24,830 nucleotides of DNA. Source: an uncultured Clostridia bacterium. Its GTDB lineage: Bacteria > Bacillota > Clostridia > TANB77 > CAG-508. The position numbers and the translations under genes are program-made. Of this stretch, positions 1-7,125 are shown piece by piece. The stretch spans positions 1 to 24,830 of the forward strand of contig CAKOVW010000015.1 of NCBI GenBank assembly GCA_934122125.1. The letters are read 5' to 3'. The first letter of the stretch is position 1. Each line of letters opens with the position of its first letter. Below the pieces are notes generated by a model. The model had not been told where the DNA came from. It worked only from the letters and a program-made list of their open reading frames with translations, and searched no databases.

Positions 1-57
1 TTAAGACATCGCCCTTTCACGGCGGAGACATGGGTTCGATTCCCGTCGGGGTCACCA
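1..57 (+). tRNA. tRNA-Glu (TTC), 5' part cut off by window start
   Basis: The anticodon stem-loop at about 11-25 carries CTTTCAC, which gives anticodon TTC (Glu). The T-arm at 30-46 has the GGTTCGA loop. The acceptor 3' strand CGGGGTC, discriminator A and encoded CCA end at 57. Roughly the first 19 bases, including the acceptor 5' strand and the start of the D-arm, lie outside the window. It sits 5 bases before tRNA-Thr, so the two are probably co-transcribed. Confidence 0.93.
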
Positions 58-62
58 AATAT

Positions 63-138
<76 letters not shown>

Positions 139-145
139 ATTACTT

Positions 146-181
146 AGAACTAGGTTTGTTTTATAACTTGCCTAGTTCTTT
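146..181 (+). terminator. hairpin terminator after the tRNA pair
   Basis: AGAACTAGG (146-154) and CCTAGTTCT (171-179) form a perfect 9-bp stem with a 16-base loop. It lies directly after tRNA-Thr. The following T-tract is short (TTTGT), so termination may be partial. No other gene lies between here and the reductase start at 245. Confidence 0.6.
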
Positions 182-244
182 GTCATATATTATGTCCTAA
201 TTGTCATTCATTAACTGAAACATATAAAGGAGCAAATTTAAATC

Positions 245-1000
245 ATGGAAGAAAACAAAGAAAAAAATATAGCTAATAAAGTTGTTGTTGTAACAGGAGG
301 CTCGAGGGGAATAGGGGCTGAAATAGTAAAGATATTAGCAAATGAAAATTACAAAGTAGTATTAAATTATAATAATTCAAAAGAGCAAGCAGAAAAAATA
401 CAACAAGACCTATTAAAACAAGGAAAAACTATTGAAATAATAAAGGCTGATGTTTCTAAAAGGGGAGAAGTAGAAAAATTAATTCAGTTTGCAATAAATA
501 AATTTAACAAAATTGATGTTTTAATTAATAATGCAGGAATATCTCAAGAGGGATTGTTTACAGATGTAACAGAAAGTGAATGGCAAGAAATGATAAATAC
601 TAATTTGAATTCAGTATTTTATTGTACACAACAAACTCTTAAATATATGTTAACAAGAAAACAAGGCTGTATTATAAACATTTCATCTATTTGGGGAGAA
701 ACAGGAGCATCTTGTGAAGTTGTATATTCAACTACAAAGGCTGCAATAAATGGGATGACAAAGGCATTAGCAAAGGAAGTAGGGCTATCTAATATAAGAG
801 TAAATGCAATTGCACCTGGAATAATAGATACAGATATGAATAAAAACTTAACAGACGAAGAGCTAGAAAAAATAAAAGAACAAATACCATTGAATAAAAT
901 AGGTAAAGCTACAGATATTGCAAAATGTGTAAAGTGGCTTATTGAAGATGACTATACAACAGGACAAATTATTTCTATAAATGGTGGTTGGTATATATGA
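245..1000 (+). CDS. short-chain dehydrogenase/reductase, FabG-like
   Basis: The 251-residue protein is a classical SDR and probably cytoplasmic. It has the NAD(P)-binding TGGSRGIG at 17-24, the structural NNAG at 95-98, the serine of NISSIWG (147/148) and the catalytic pair Tyr161/Lys165 in YSTTK. Its length and spacing fit 3-oxoacyl-ACP reductase (FabG), which reduces 3-oxoacyl-ACP with NADPH in fatty acid synthesis. SDRs of this type also act on sugars and other ketones, and no fatty-acid genes are adjacent, so the substrate is not certain. The start is ATG 245 with AGGAG at 228-232; the 12-base spacing is long, but no better start follows. The gene stands alone between the tRNA terminator and a bidirectional terminator. 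Confidence 0.88.
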   Translation: MEENKEKNIANKVVVVTGGSRGIGAEIVKILANENYKVVLNYNNSKEQAEKIQQDLLKQGKTIEIIKADVSKRGEVEKLIQFAINKFNKIDVLINNAGISQEGLFTDVTESEWQEMINTNLNSVFYCTQQTLKYMLTRKQGCIINISSIWGETGASCEVVYSTTKAAINGMTKALAKEVGLSNIRVNAIAPGIIDTDMNKNLTDEELEKIKEQIPLNKIGKATDIAKCVKWLIEDDYTTGQIISINGGWYI

Positions 1001-1035
1001 AAAAATAAAGTGAAATTCCATTTCACTTTATTTTT
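1001..1035. terminator. bidirectional terminator between convergent genes
   Basis: The left arm (1001-1016) begins with five A and reads AAAGTGAAAT. It is matched by ATTTCACTTT plus a T run at 1020-1035, with a 3-base loop. The A-run and T-run flanks let it work for both the reductase (+) and the carbohydrate-binding protein gene (-), whose stop codon is at 1040. Confidence 0.9.
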
Positions 1036-1039
1036 TATT

Positions 1040-1498
1040 CTATCCTATTATTTTTCTTTTATAATTTCCAGAAATTAATCTTGGTAAATATGTAATGATT
1101 TTATATACTGCTAAACGAACTTTTTTGCTCCAAATATATGACTTTCTTAATTTTCTAGGGGCATCTAAAAATGACTTTTCTTTAACAACTAAAGCAAGTT
1201 CTTCTTTTTCAATAGGAAAAATATAATTTTGACCATCATTATTATCCCATTCATTTTCAGCACTTCTAAGACAAAAATTAAATGTCTCACTAGAAATTAA
1301 TTCAATTTCAGCTTGAAAACCAAGTTCTGTTTTTTCCATTTTAATTTCATTTAAATTATCCCAATTAGTTCCAAAACCATAATGAATATAAACCTCTTCA
1401 CATCCATCTTGAAAAAGTTTACCTGCATATGAAATTTTTACCTTTGAATTTTCAACTAATTTATCCGTATTGAAGAAAATATTTTTAACTAATTCCAT
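1040..1498 (-). CDS. stand-alone starch/glycogen-binding (CBM25/CBM53-like) protein
   Basis: This is a 152-residue protein. Residues about 20-98 look like a CBM25/CBM53 beta-sandwich, as found in starch synthases and amylases: KISYAGKL, VYIHYGFGTNWDN, then an ENEWDNNDGQNY loop of the kind that contacts alpha-glucan. No catalytic domain, signal peptide or membrane segment is present, so it should be a cytoplasmic glucan-binding protein. The last 40 residues are Lys/Arg-rich (KLRKSYIWSKKVRLAVYK) and could form a basic amphipathic helix that contacts membrane or nucleic acid. The start is supported by AAGGAG about 8 bases upstream. It has its own promoter (1539-1567) and shares a terminator with the convergent reductase. 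The family call comes from motif resemblance; the function in this cell is unknown. Confidence 0.7.
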   Translation of the reverse strand: MELVKNIFFNTDKLVENSKVKISYAGKLFQDGCEEVYIHYGFGTNWDNLNEIKMEKTELGFQAEIELISSETFNFCLRSAENEWDNNDGQNYIFPIEKEELALVVKEKSFLDAPRKLRKSYIWSKKVRLAVYKIITYLPRLISGNYKRKIIG

Positions 1499-1538
1499 TT
1501 AAAAATCTCCTTATTTATCTCTTGTTAACTAATTTTGT

Positions 1539-1567
1539 ATTATAATATTAAAAAATATATAATTCAA
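1539..1567 (-). promoter_or_regulatory. promoter of the CBM protein gene
   Basis: On the minus strand a -35 TTGAAT (plus-strand 1562-1567) and a perfect -10 TATAAT (1539-1544) are separated by exactly 17 bases. This lies about 40 bases upstream of the start codon, so the gene is transcribed separately from the XRE/S24 regulator just upstream. Confidence 0.75.
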
Positions 1568-1590
1568 GTATTTTTGACAAAAAAATTAAA

Positions 1591-2163
1591 TTAATTACAA
1601 CCTACTACTTTGCCAACAATATAAAATTCCGATTTTGGATCTAAGCAAATATCAGGAATATCCTTATCTTCAGCTCTTAGAACAACTCCATCTTTACGTA
1701 TAATAAATTTACGAATTAAAAGTTTATTTTCATAACTAAATAGTCCAATATCTCTATTATCAAGAGGAGTATTAAATTCAATATATGCATAAGAATCCTT
1801 TTTTAATTTTGGTTCCATAGATGTGTCATTTATTTTTACTGCAATAGATGCACCAGGAACATTAGTAGGACAATCAATTAATCCACCTAGCAAATCAAAA
1901 GTAGGTATTTTGTCATAAGGAATATGTGCAACAGCTTTATATGATAATTGTTCTTCTGTAAGTTCTTTATCATATGTATACATTAATGGACGATAAGGAA
2001 TGTCCATAGCTTTACACATACTTTTTAAAACTTTATGGCTAGGATTTCTTTCGCCTTTTTCAATATGTGTTAAATGTCCAGTATTGATATTTGTACCTTT
2101 AGCAACACTGGCCTTTGTAAGCCTTTTTTCTTTACGAATATATGCAATCATATGACCTAACAT
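1591..2163 (-). CDS. XRE-type repressor with S24 (LexA-like) C-terminal domain
   Basis: This 190-residue protein has an N-terminal HTH_XRE DNA-binding domain (about 5-60; GHLTHIEKGERNPS is the second half) joined to a peptidase S24/LexA-like domain (about 85-190). The S24 Ser115 in DTSMEP and a Lys152 in LLIRKF match the Ser-Lys dyad used for self-cleavage in LexA and CI-like repressors. The usual Ala-Gly cleavage site is not obvious; Gly93-Gly94 in LLGGLID is the nearest candidate, so cleavage may be altered or lost. It is divergent from the VanW gene, and a 12-base inverted repeat links the two promoter areas, suggesting it controls itself and VanW. The start is ATG with AGAGGT upstream. 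There is no phage context, so this looks like a chromosomal regulator. Confidence 0.85.
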   Translation of the reverse strand: MLGHMIAYIRKEKRLTKASVAKGTNINTGHLTHIEKGERNPSHKVLKSMCKAMDIPYRPLMYTYDKELTEEQLSYKAVAHIPYDKIPTFDLLGGLIDCPTNVPGASIAVKINDTSMEPKLKKDSYAYIEFNTPLDNRDIGLFSYENKLLIRKFIIRKDGVVLRAEDKDIPDICLDPKSEFYIVGKVVGCN

Positions 2164-2197
2164 AGTAATACCTCTTTTTCCAAAATTTTCTATAAAT

Positions 2198-2226
2198 ATT
2201 ATATTAAAAAAACTAAAACTTGTCTA
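2198..2226 (-). promoter_or_regulatory. promoter of the XRE/S24 regulator
   Basis: On the minus strand the -35 is TAGACA (plus-strand 2221-2226, 5 of 6 consensus bases) and the -10 is TATAAT (2198-2203, perfect), with a 17-base spacer. The start codon lies 35 bases downstream of the -10. Confidence 0.85.
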
Positions 2227-2317
2227 GTATAAAACAATAAAAAAATATAAAATATGACAAAATATAAATAAATTTTTATTGTAAAATGAAAACAAATATG
2301 GTAATATTGTTTTATAC
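2227..2317. repeat. 12-bp inverted repeat in the divergent promoter region, possible operator pair
   Basis: GTATAAAACAAT (2227-2238) occurs again as its exact reverse complement ATTGTTTTATAC (2306-2317). The first copy directly abuts the -35 box of the XRE/S24 gene, and the second lies 34 bases before the VanW start codon. The second copy also overlaps a small palindrome, TATAC-AAAA-GTATA (2313-2326). The placement fits paired operators for the divergent regulator, but the region is very AT-rich and chance is possible. Confidence 0.4.
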
Positions 2318-2351
2318 AAAAGTATATATTAGTATATAAAGGGGAACGTGT

Positions 2352-4193
2352 ATGGAAGAACAAGAAAATGCAAATAATAAAGAAGAACTAGAAGAAAAAG
2401 AACAACAAGACAAAAAAGAAATAGAAGAGAATAAGGAAAACAATAAAGAAGTTAAGGCAACAGAGGAAAACAAAAAAGAAACAGAAATTGAAAAAAATAA
2501 TGATGAAGTAGAAGATAATGCTAAATTTAAAAAAGTAGAATGTACACAAAAAAATAAAAAAGTATTGCCTATAGTTATTTCTTTATTTGTTATTTTATTT
2601 ATTATGATATTTTCAGTTATATTTGCATTGTTAAATATGAGTAATGATAAAATATTTAAAGGAATATCAATATTAGGTATAGATGTTTCAGATTTAACAG
2701 TAAGTGAGGCAACAAAAAAAATAAACACAGCTATTGATGAAAGATTTAAAGATGAAAATAATAACCTAGTATTAAAAATAGGGGAAAATGAAACAAGCGT
2801 AACAGCTAATACTTTTAATGCAAAATTTGATGTAGATAATGCTGTAATTGAGGCTTATAATATTGGAAGAAATGGTAATATAGTAACAAATAATTATGCA
2901 ATATTATTTACTAACTTATTTAAAAAGCAATTGAAAGCTACATTATATTTAGATGAAGAGTTATTATCAACTACTATTAAAGATATTAATTCAAAAATGA
3001 AAGATGCAGTTGTAGAAAGTAGCTATTATATTGAAAAAGATGACTTGATTATAGTAAGGGGAAAAGCCGGTCAAAAGATAAAAGTTGATGCATTAAAGTC
3101 GAAAATACAAGAACAATTAAGTAATATTCATACAAATTATCAAGTAATAGAAATACCAGTAGAATATAAGGAACCTGATCCTATAGATTTACAAAAAATT
3201 CATGATGAAATATATAAAGAGCCTAAAGATGCTTATGTAGAAAAAAATCCAACAGTAGTTCATACAGAAGTAGATGGTGTAGATTTTAAGATTTCAATGG
3301 AAGAAGCAAAAAAATTATTAGAAGAAGATAAAGAAGAGTATACAATTCCATTAAAAATAACAAAACCGGAAAAGACAATTAGTAATTTAGGAGAGGAGGC
3401 TTTTCCAGATTTAATTTCAACATTTTCAACAAGATTTGATGCAAGTAATTATAATAGAAATGTAAATATTAAACTTGCAACACAAAAAACAAATGGAACA
3501 ATTTTATTGCCAGGAGAGAAATTTTCATTTAATAAAATAGTTGGTTCAAGAACAATTGAAGCAGGCTTTAAAGAAGGAACAGCATATGTTGGAGGAAAAA
3601 TAGTGCCAAGTGTTGGTGGAGGTGTTTGCCAGGTATCATCAACAATATATAATACAGCATTACTTGCTAATTTAGAAATTGTTGAAAGAAGTAACCATAT
3701 GTTTACGACAGGATATGTTGCTGAAAGTAGAGATGCTACAGTATACTATGGAAGTTTAGATTTTGTATTTAAAAATACGAGAAAATATCCAATAAAAATA
3801 GTAGCATCTGTAAATGGCGGAGTATGTAAAGTTTCAATATATGGAATAAAAGAAGAAACAGAGTATGAGGTAATTATCCAATCAAAGGTAACTTCATATA
3901 TTAATCCTACTACTATATATAAAGAGGATCCAACTTTAGAGGAAGGCAAAGAGGTTGTAGAGCAGTCAGCAATTATTGGTTGCAGAAGCGAGGGATATAG
4001 AATTTTAAAATTGAATGGAAAAGTAGTTTCTCAAACATTACTATCTAAAGACACATATGATTCTAGAAACAAGATAGTTAGGAAAGGAACTAAAAAAGTA
4101 ACTAAACCTACTACTACAACTAATAATACAACAAATACAAGTACAAACAATACAATAACAAATGAAACAACTCAAAATAATACAACAGAATAG
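2352..4193 (+). CDS. VanW-family cell-wall protein with peptidoglycan-binding and G5 domains
   Basis: This 613-residue membrane-anchored protein has the order: Glu/Lys/Asn-rich cytoplasmic head (1-70), one TM helix (71-95), a PG-binding-4-type region (about 105-335), a VanW domain (about 355-500, with VGGGVCQVSST at 421-431), a G5-type domain (about 505-580) and a Thr/Asn-rich tail (583-613). VanW/G5 proteins are extracytoplasmic and associated with the cell wall. VanW is named from vancomycin clusters, but its chemistry is not settled, and there are no vanA/H/X genes here, so resistance is not implied. The start is ATG 2352 with AAAGGGG 8 bases upstream. It is divergent from the XRE/S24 regulator and ends at its own terminator. 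Confidence 0.9.
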   Translation: MEEQENANNKEELEEKEQQDKKEIEENKENNKEVKATEENKKETEIEKNNDEVEDNAKFKKVECTQKNKKVLPIVISLFVILFIMIFSVIFALLNMSNDKIFKGISILGIDVSDLTVSEATKKINTAIDERFKDENNNLVLKIGENETSVTANTFNAKFDVDNAVIEAYNIGRNGNIVTNNYAILFTNLFKKQLKATLYLDEELLSTTIKDINSKMKDAVVESSYYIEKDDLIIVRGKAGQKIKVDALKSKIQEQLSNIHTNYQVIEIPVEYKEPDPIDLQKIHDEIYKEPKDAYVEKNPTVVHTEVDGVDFKISMEEAKKLLEEDKEEYTIPLKITKPEKTISNLGEEAFPDLISTFSTRFDASNYNRNVNIKLATQKTNGTILLPGEKFSFNKIVGSRTIEAGFKEGTAYVGGKIVPSVGGGVCQVSSTIYNTALLANLEIVERSNHMFTTGYVAESRDATVYYGSLDFVFKNTRKYPIKIVASVNGGVCKVSIYGIKEETEYEVIIQSKVTSYINPTTIYKEDPTLEEGKEVVEQSAIIGCRSEGYRILKLNGKVVSQTLLSKDTYDSRNKIVRKGTKKVTKPTTTTNNTTNTSTNNTITNETTQNNTTE

Positions 4194-4198
4194 AAAGC

Positions 4199-4229
4199 AA
4201 AAGCACTAGAAAAAACTAGTGCTTTTATT
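4199..4229 (+). terminator. terminator after the VanW gene
   Basis: AAAAGCACTAG (4199-4209) pairs perfectly with CTAGTGCTTTT (4216-4226) around a loop of six A. A T-rich end (TTTTATT) follows, 6 bases after the stop codon. Confidence 0.88.
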
Positions 4230-4344
4230 GACTTTTAAGTATTATGCTTATATACTATAATAAGTTAAAAATTGATTATAAGTTTGACTATGTTAAATTT
4301 AATTTTTTCTAACTAGATTTGTGCCAAAAGGAAGGAAGTTAATA

Positions 4345-5190
4345 ATGAATATTTATGAGGAAACTAGATTTTTAATGAAGAAATATAATATTAGTGCCAA
4401 TAAAGATTTAGGACAAAATTTTTTGATTGATGATAATGTAATTGAAAATATAGTAGAAGCGGCACAAATAAATAAAAAGGATTTTGTAATAGAAATAGGA
4501 CCAGGATTAGGAACACTAACAAGTAAATTGGTGGAAAAGGCGGGAAAAGTAATAGCAATAGAACTGGATAAAAAAATGCTACAAATATTAAATGACAGAT
4601 TTGCTTTATATAATAATTTTTCATTTATAAATGAAGATGTACTAAAAGTAGATTTAAATAATTTAATAAAAAACGAGAATACTCAAAATTATACAGTTAA
4701 AATTGTAGCAAATTTACCATATTATATTACTACTCCAATAATAATGAAATTATTAGAAGAAAAATTAAATATAGATAGTATAACAGTTATGGTACAAAAA
4801 GAAGTTGCAGATAGATTGACTGAGATTCCAGGAGGAAAAAATACAGGAGCTATTACATATTGTGTATACTATTATGCTGAGCCACAGGAGGTACTAACAG
4901 TACCAAATACATCATTTATACCAGAACCTAAAGTAAATTCAGAAGTTATAAAATTAAACATTAGAAAGGAACCAGCGGTAAAATTAAGAAATGAAGAAAT
5001 ATTTTTTAAAGTAGTTAAAGCTAGTTTTATGCAAAGAAGAAAAACGTTATTAAATGGGCTTTCTAATGCTGGAATATGTTCAAAAGAAAAAATAAAAGAA
5101 ATATTACAAGGGCTAAAATTATCAGAAAATGTAAGAGGAGAGAGTTTAACTATACAGCAATTTGCAGAAATTGCGAATAAATTATGCTAA
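4345..5190 (+). CDS. rsmA: 16S rRNA A1518/A1519 dimethyltransferase
   Basis: KsgA/RsmA puts two methyl groups on each of two adjacent adenines near the 3' end of 16S rRNA, using S-adenosylmethionine, late in 30S assembly. The 281-residue protein has the family's GQNFLID (23-29), the SAM-binding motif EIGPGLGTLT (50-59), the acidic AIELD (71-75) that contacts SAM, and the catalytic NLPYYI (123-128). The length is normal. I chose ATG 4345 because GGAAGG lies about 9 bases upstream and the family begins just before the GQNFL motif. An in-frame GTG at 4321 would add eight residues but has no ribosome binding site. It is a single gene with no clear terminator before the tRNA-Lys promoter. Confidence 0.96.
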   Translation: MNIYEETRFLMKKYNISANKDLGQNFLIDDNVIENIVEAAQINKKDFVIEIGPGLGTLTSKLVEKAGKVIAIELDKKMLQILNDRFALYNNFSFINEDVLKVDLNNLIKNENTQNYTVKIVANLPYYITTPIIMKLLEEKLNIDSITVMVQKEVADRLTEIPGGKNTGAITYCVYYYAEPQEVLTVPNTSFIPEPKVNSEVIKLNIRKEPAVKLRNEEIFFKVVKASFMQRRKTLLNGLSNAGICSKEKIKEILQGLKLSENVRGESLTIQQFAEIANKLC

Positions 5191-5207
5191 AATAAATTAA
5201 CTAACTA

Positions 5208-5237
5208 TTGACAAAATAGGATATTTCGCCGTATAAT
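5208..5237 (+). promoter_or_regulatory. consensus promoter of tRNA-Lys
   Basis: A perfect -35 TTGACA (5208-5213) and a perfect -10 TATAAT (5232-5237) are separated by 18 bases. Transcription would start about 12 bases before the mature tRNA 5' end at 5256. This is the strongest promoter match in the window. Confidence 0.95.
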
Positions 5238-5255
5238 AATAAAAGTTAGTTATAT

Positions 5256-5331
5256 GCGTCATTAGCTCAGTTGGTAGAGCAGCAGACTCTTAATCTGATG
5301 GTCGGAGGTTCGACTCCTCTATGACGCACCA
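5256..5331 (+). tRNA. tRNA-Lys (CTT)
   Basis: The acceptor GCGTCAT pairs with ATGACGC. The D-arm is TAGCTCAGTTGGTAGAGCA, the anticodon loop CTCTTAA gives CTT (reads AAG), and the T-loop is TTCGACT. The discriminator is A and CCA is encoded. One apparent G-A mismatch lies at the top of the anticodon stem. It is a single-gene unit with its own promoter and terminator. Confidence 0.95.
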
Positions 5332-5363
5332 AAAATCAAGTTCATAGGATCTTGATTTTTTTA
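5332..5363 (+). terminator. terminator of tRNA-Lys
   Basis: AAAATCAAG and CTTGATTTT form the stem around the loop TTCATAGGAT, and the T run continues to 5362. It begins at the last base of the tRNA CCA end. Confidence 0.9.
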
Positions 5364-5398
5364 TTGTATAGGAAAAATCGAAGATTTTTGCTATACAA
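5364..5398. repeat. 35-bp near-perfect palindrome, possible dispersed repeat
   Basis: TTGTATAG (5364-5371), one G, and AAAAATC (5373-5379) mirror GATTTTT (5383-5389), one G, and CTATACAA (5391-5398) around the loop GAA. The two arms match at 15 of 16 positions. No T-run follows and no gene starts nearby, so it is neither a normal terminator nor an obvious operator. It comes straight after the tRNA-Lys terminator, and a more GC-rich stretch follows. Confidence 0.6.
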
Positions 5399-5525
5399 CA
5401 AGGTTAAGTTTCATTGGGCTGTGCGGCTTGCAAAGTAACCATGTACATATGGCAAAGCCACTTTTCTTATTTTATTATAAAAAAATATCTAAGGTAAAAA
5501 TTTTATTGATAGAAAGGTAAATAAA
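5399..5525. other. non-coding stretch with a GC-richer imperfect hairpin
   Basis: No open reading frame of note is present. The part at about 5418-5462 is richer in G and C than its surroundings and contains GTGCGGCTTGC and GGCAAAGCCAC, which can form an imperfect stem around a CCATGTACATATGG core. The last 60 bases are AT-rich and carry the AAAGG ribosome binding site of the next gene. No clear promoter was seen. Confidence 0.4.
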
Positions 5526-7073
5526 ATGAAAAAATTGATATATTTAATTGGAATAATTTGTTTAATAATAGTAATTGTTTTAAATATTTTATTTACAGCT
5601 ATTATGGACAATTCCGAGCATATTACAATTAATAACAATACCTTTTTTTACAGTATAGGCACTATTTTATTGGGAATCCTTATATATGTAATAACTAATG
5701 TAATTGATAAAAAATATATAAATTTAGATAATAAGAAAAAAAAGAAAATTTTAATTATAATAATGTCAATTTATGCAATAGCAAATATTGTTTGGATTAT
5801 TGTTGTTAGACCTCCAATTGTTGGAGATCAAATACATGCATGTAACTTAGCTCAAACTTTTTACAATAATAATTTAGAAGAATTTTTACCTAATTTAACA
5901 TATGCAGGAATTCCTTTAAAAGATTATATGCAAGCACATCATCAGCAAATTTCACTTGCTTTTGTATTTAGTATATTTTTTAGAATAATACATTTTGATT
6001 TGATTGAACCTCTGAGAGTACTAAATGTAATTGGAAGTGTAGCAATAGTAATAGCTTTATATAAAATAAATGAACAATTATCTAAAAAATATAAAACAAA
6101 TAAAATATTATTGCTAACATTAATACTAACTTTTGTATCATTACCTATGCTTAATACTTTCATATATGGAGATACTCCAAGTTTAGCATTATGTTTGTTT
6201 TCAGTATATTTTATGATGAAATATACTGAAACTAAAAAACTAAGGTATCCTATAACTGCATCAATTTTTACGATGATTGCATATATGATGCGAATGAATT
6301 GTTTGATATTCATAATTGCAACTACAATATATTTATTGTTAAATTTATTTAAAGAAATAACTAAAGTACAATGGAAAGAAAATATACTAAAAATAGTAAT
6401 AATTGTGATGTATATTATTATTGCAATTATGCCAGCATCTATAGTAAAAGATTATTATTTAAATAAATATGGTATGGATAAAAATAAACAATACCCAAGT
6501 TCGAGTTATTTCCTTATGGCAATGGAAGAATCGTGGAGAGGTTGCGGCTGGTATAATGAGGATATAGGCAATCCAGCATTAAAAGACCCAGATGGAAAAA
6601 GGCAAGAATATCCAGAAAAAATAAAAGCAAGAATAAAATATTTTATGGAAAATCCAAATGAGGCATTTGATTTTTATACAAAAAAACTTACATCTATGTG
6701 GGCTGAAAATACATATTCTGCAGTAAGAAACAATATTGTAAAAGAAAATGATGCTATACAAAACATTACAAAACCATTGGAATTTTACCAAAAAACACTA
6801 TTAATGGTAACATGTATATGTAGTTTAATTGCCTTAATACAAAATAGAAAAAATATTTGTATTGATGTAATATTTTTGTTAACAATATTTATAGGAGGTT
6901 TTTCCTTCCATATATTGTGGGAGGCAAAATCAAGATATATAATTCCATATATAGTGGTACTAATTCCAATTGCAAGTTTATCCATTAATGAAACTATAAA
7001 AATAATAAAAAATACATTTATAAAATTTTTTGGAAAAAAGTTACCAAAGCAGATTGAAAATAAGGAAATATGA
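5526..7073 (+). CDS. polytopic membrane glycosyltransferase-like protein (GT-C fold, GT39/PMT-like)
   Basis: This 515-residue integral membrane protein has around ten or more hydrophobic segments (for example 4-26, 41-60, 75-94). After TM3 an outward loop begins RPPIVGDQ with Asp101. GT-C enzymes (PMT/ArnT type) use an acidic residue in this position to transfer sugars from polyprenyl-phosphate carriers outside the membrane. A large soluble loop with WRGCGWYNEDIG lies in the middle, and WEAKSRYIIPYIVVLIP near the end is typical of such transferases. It probably decorates a cell-surface polymer; donor and acceptor cannot be named. The start is ATG 5526 with AAAGG upstream. The CorA gene follows after 52 bases and may share the transcript. 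Confidence 0.65.
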   Translation: MKKLIYLIGIICLIIVIVLNILFTAIMDNSEHITINNNTFFYSIGTILLGILIYVITNVIDKKYINLDNKKKKKILIIIMSIYAIANIVWIIVVRPPIVGDQIHACNLAQTFYNNNLEEFLPNLTYAGIPLKDYMQAHHQQISLAFVFSIFFRIIHFDLIEPLRVLNVIGSVAIVIALYKINEQLSKKYKTNKILLLTLILTFVSLPMLNTFIYGDTPSLALCLFSVYFMMKYTETKKLRYPITASIFTMIAYMMRMNCLIFIIATTIYLLLNLFKEITKVQWKENILKIVIIVMYIIIAIMPASIVKDYYLNKYGMDKNKQYPSSSYFLMAMEESWRGCGWYNEDIGNPALKDPDGKRQEYPEKIKARIKYFMENPNEAFDFYTKKLTSMWAENTYSAVRNNIVKENDAIQNITKPLEFYQKTLLMVTCICSLIALIQNRKNICIDVIFLLTIFIGGFSFHILWEAKSRYIIPYIVVLIPIASLSINETIKIIKNTFIKFFGKKLPKQIENKEI

Positions 7074-7125
7074 TAATACTTTAAGAAAAAAACATGTAAA
7101 AATGCATATGAGAGGGGGATATATT

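Noticed and set aside
201..228. TTGTCA-16-TATAAA as promoter of the FabG-like gene
   Set aside because: The -10 overlaps the ribosome binding site (226-232), so the mRNA would start after or within it. The real promoter was not identified.
1591..2163. Prophage repressor
   Set aside because: No integrase, excisionase, Cro or structural genes occur on either side, and the neighbours are chromosomal housekeeping genes.
2312..2728. Minus-strand open frame of 138 codons opposite the VanW gene start
   Set aside because: It is a Ser/Phe/Leu-rich mirror of the Glu/Lys-rich VanW head and lacks a ribosome binding site; it is a composition artefact.
4130..4190. ACA/AAT-rich run as a tandem repeat locus
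   Set aside because: It encodes the Thr/Asn tail of the VanW protein and has no regular repeat unit.
2352..4193. Vancomycin resistance locus because of VanW
   Set aside because: No vanH, ligase, vanX or vanS/vanR genes are nearby; VanW/G5 proteins are common in Clostridia without resistance.
7030..7125. Upstream in-frame ATG for corA
   Set aside because: It overlaps the preceding gene by 44 bases, has no ribosome binding site, and adds a Lys/Arg-rich segment foreign to CorA.
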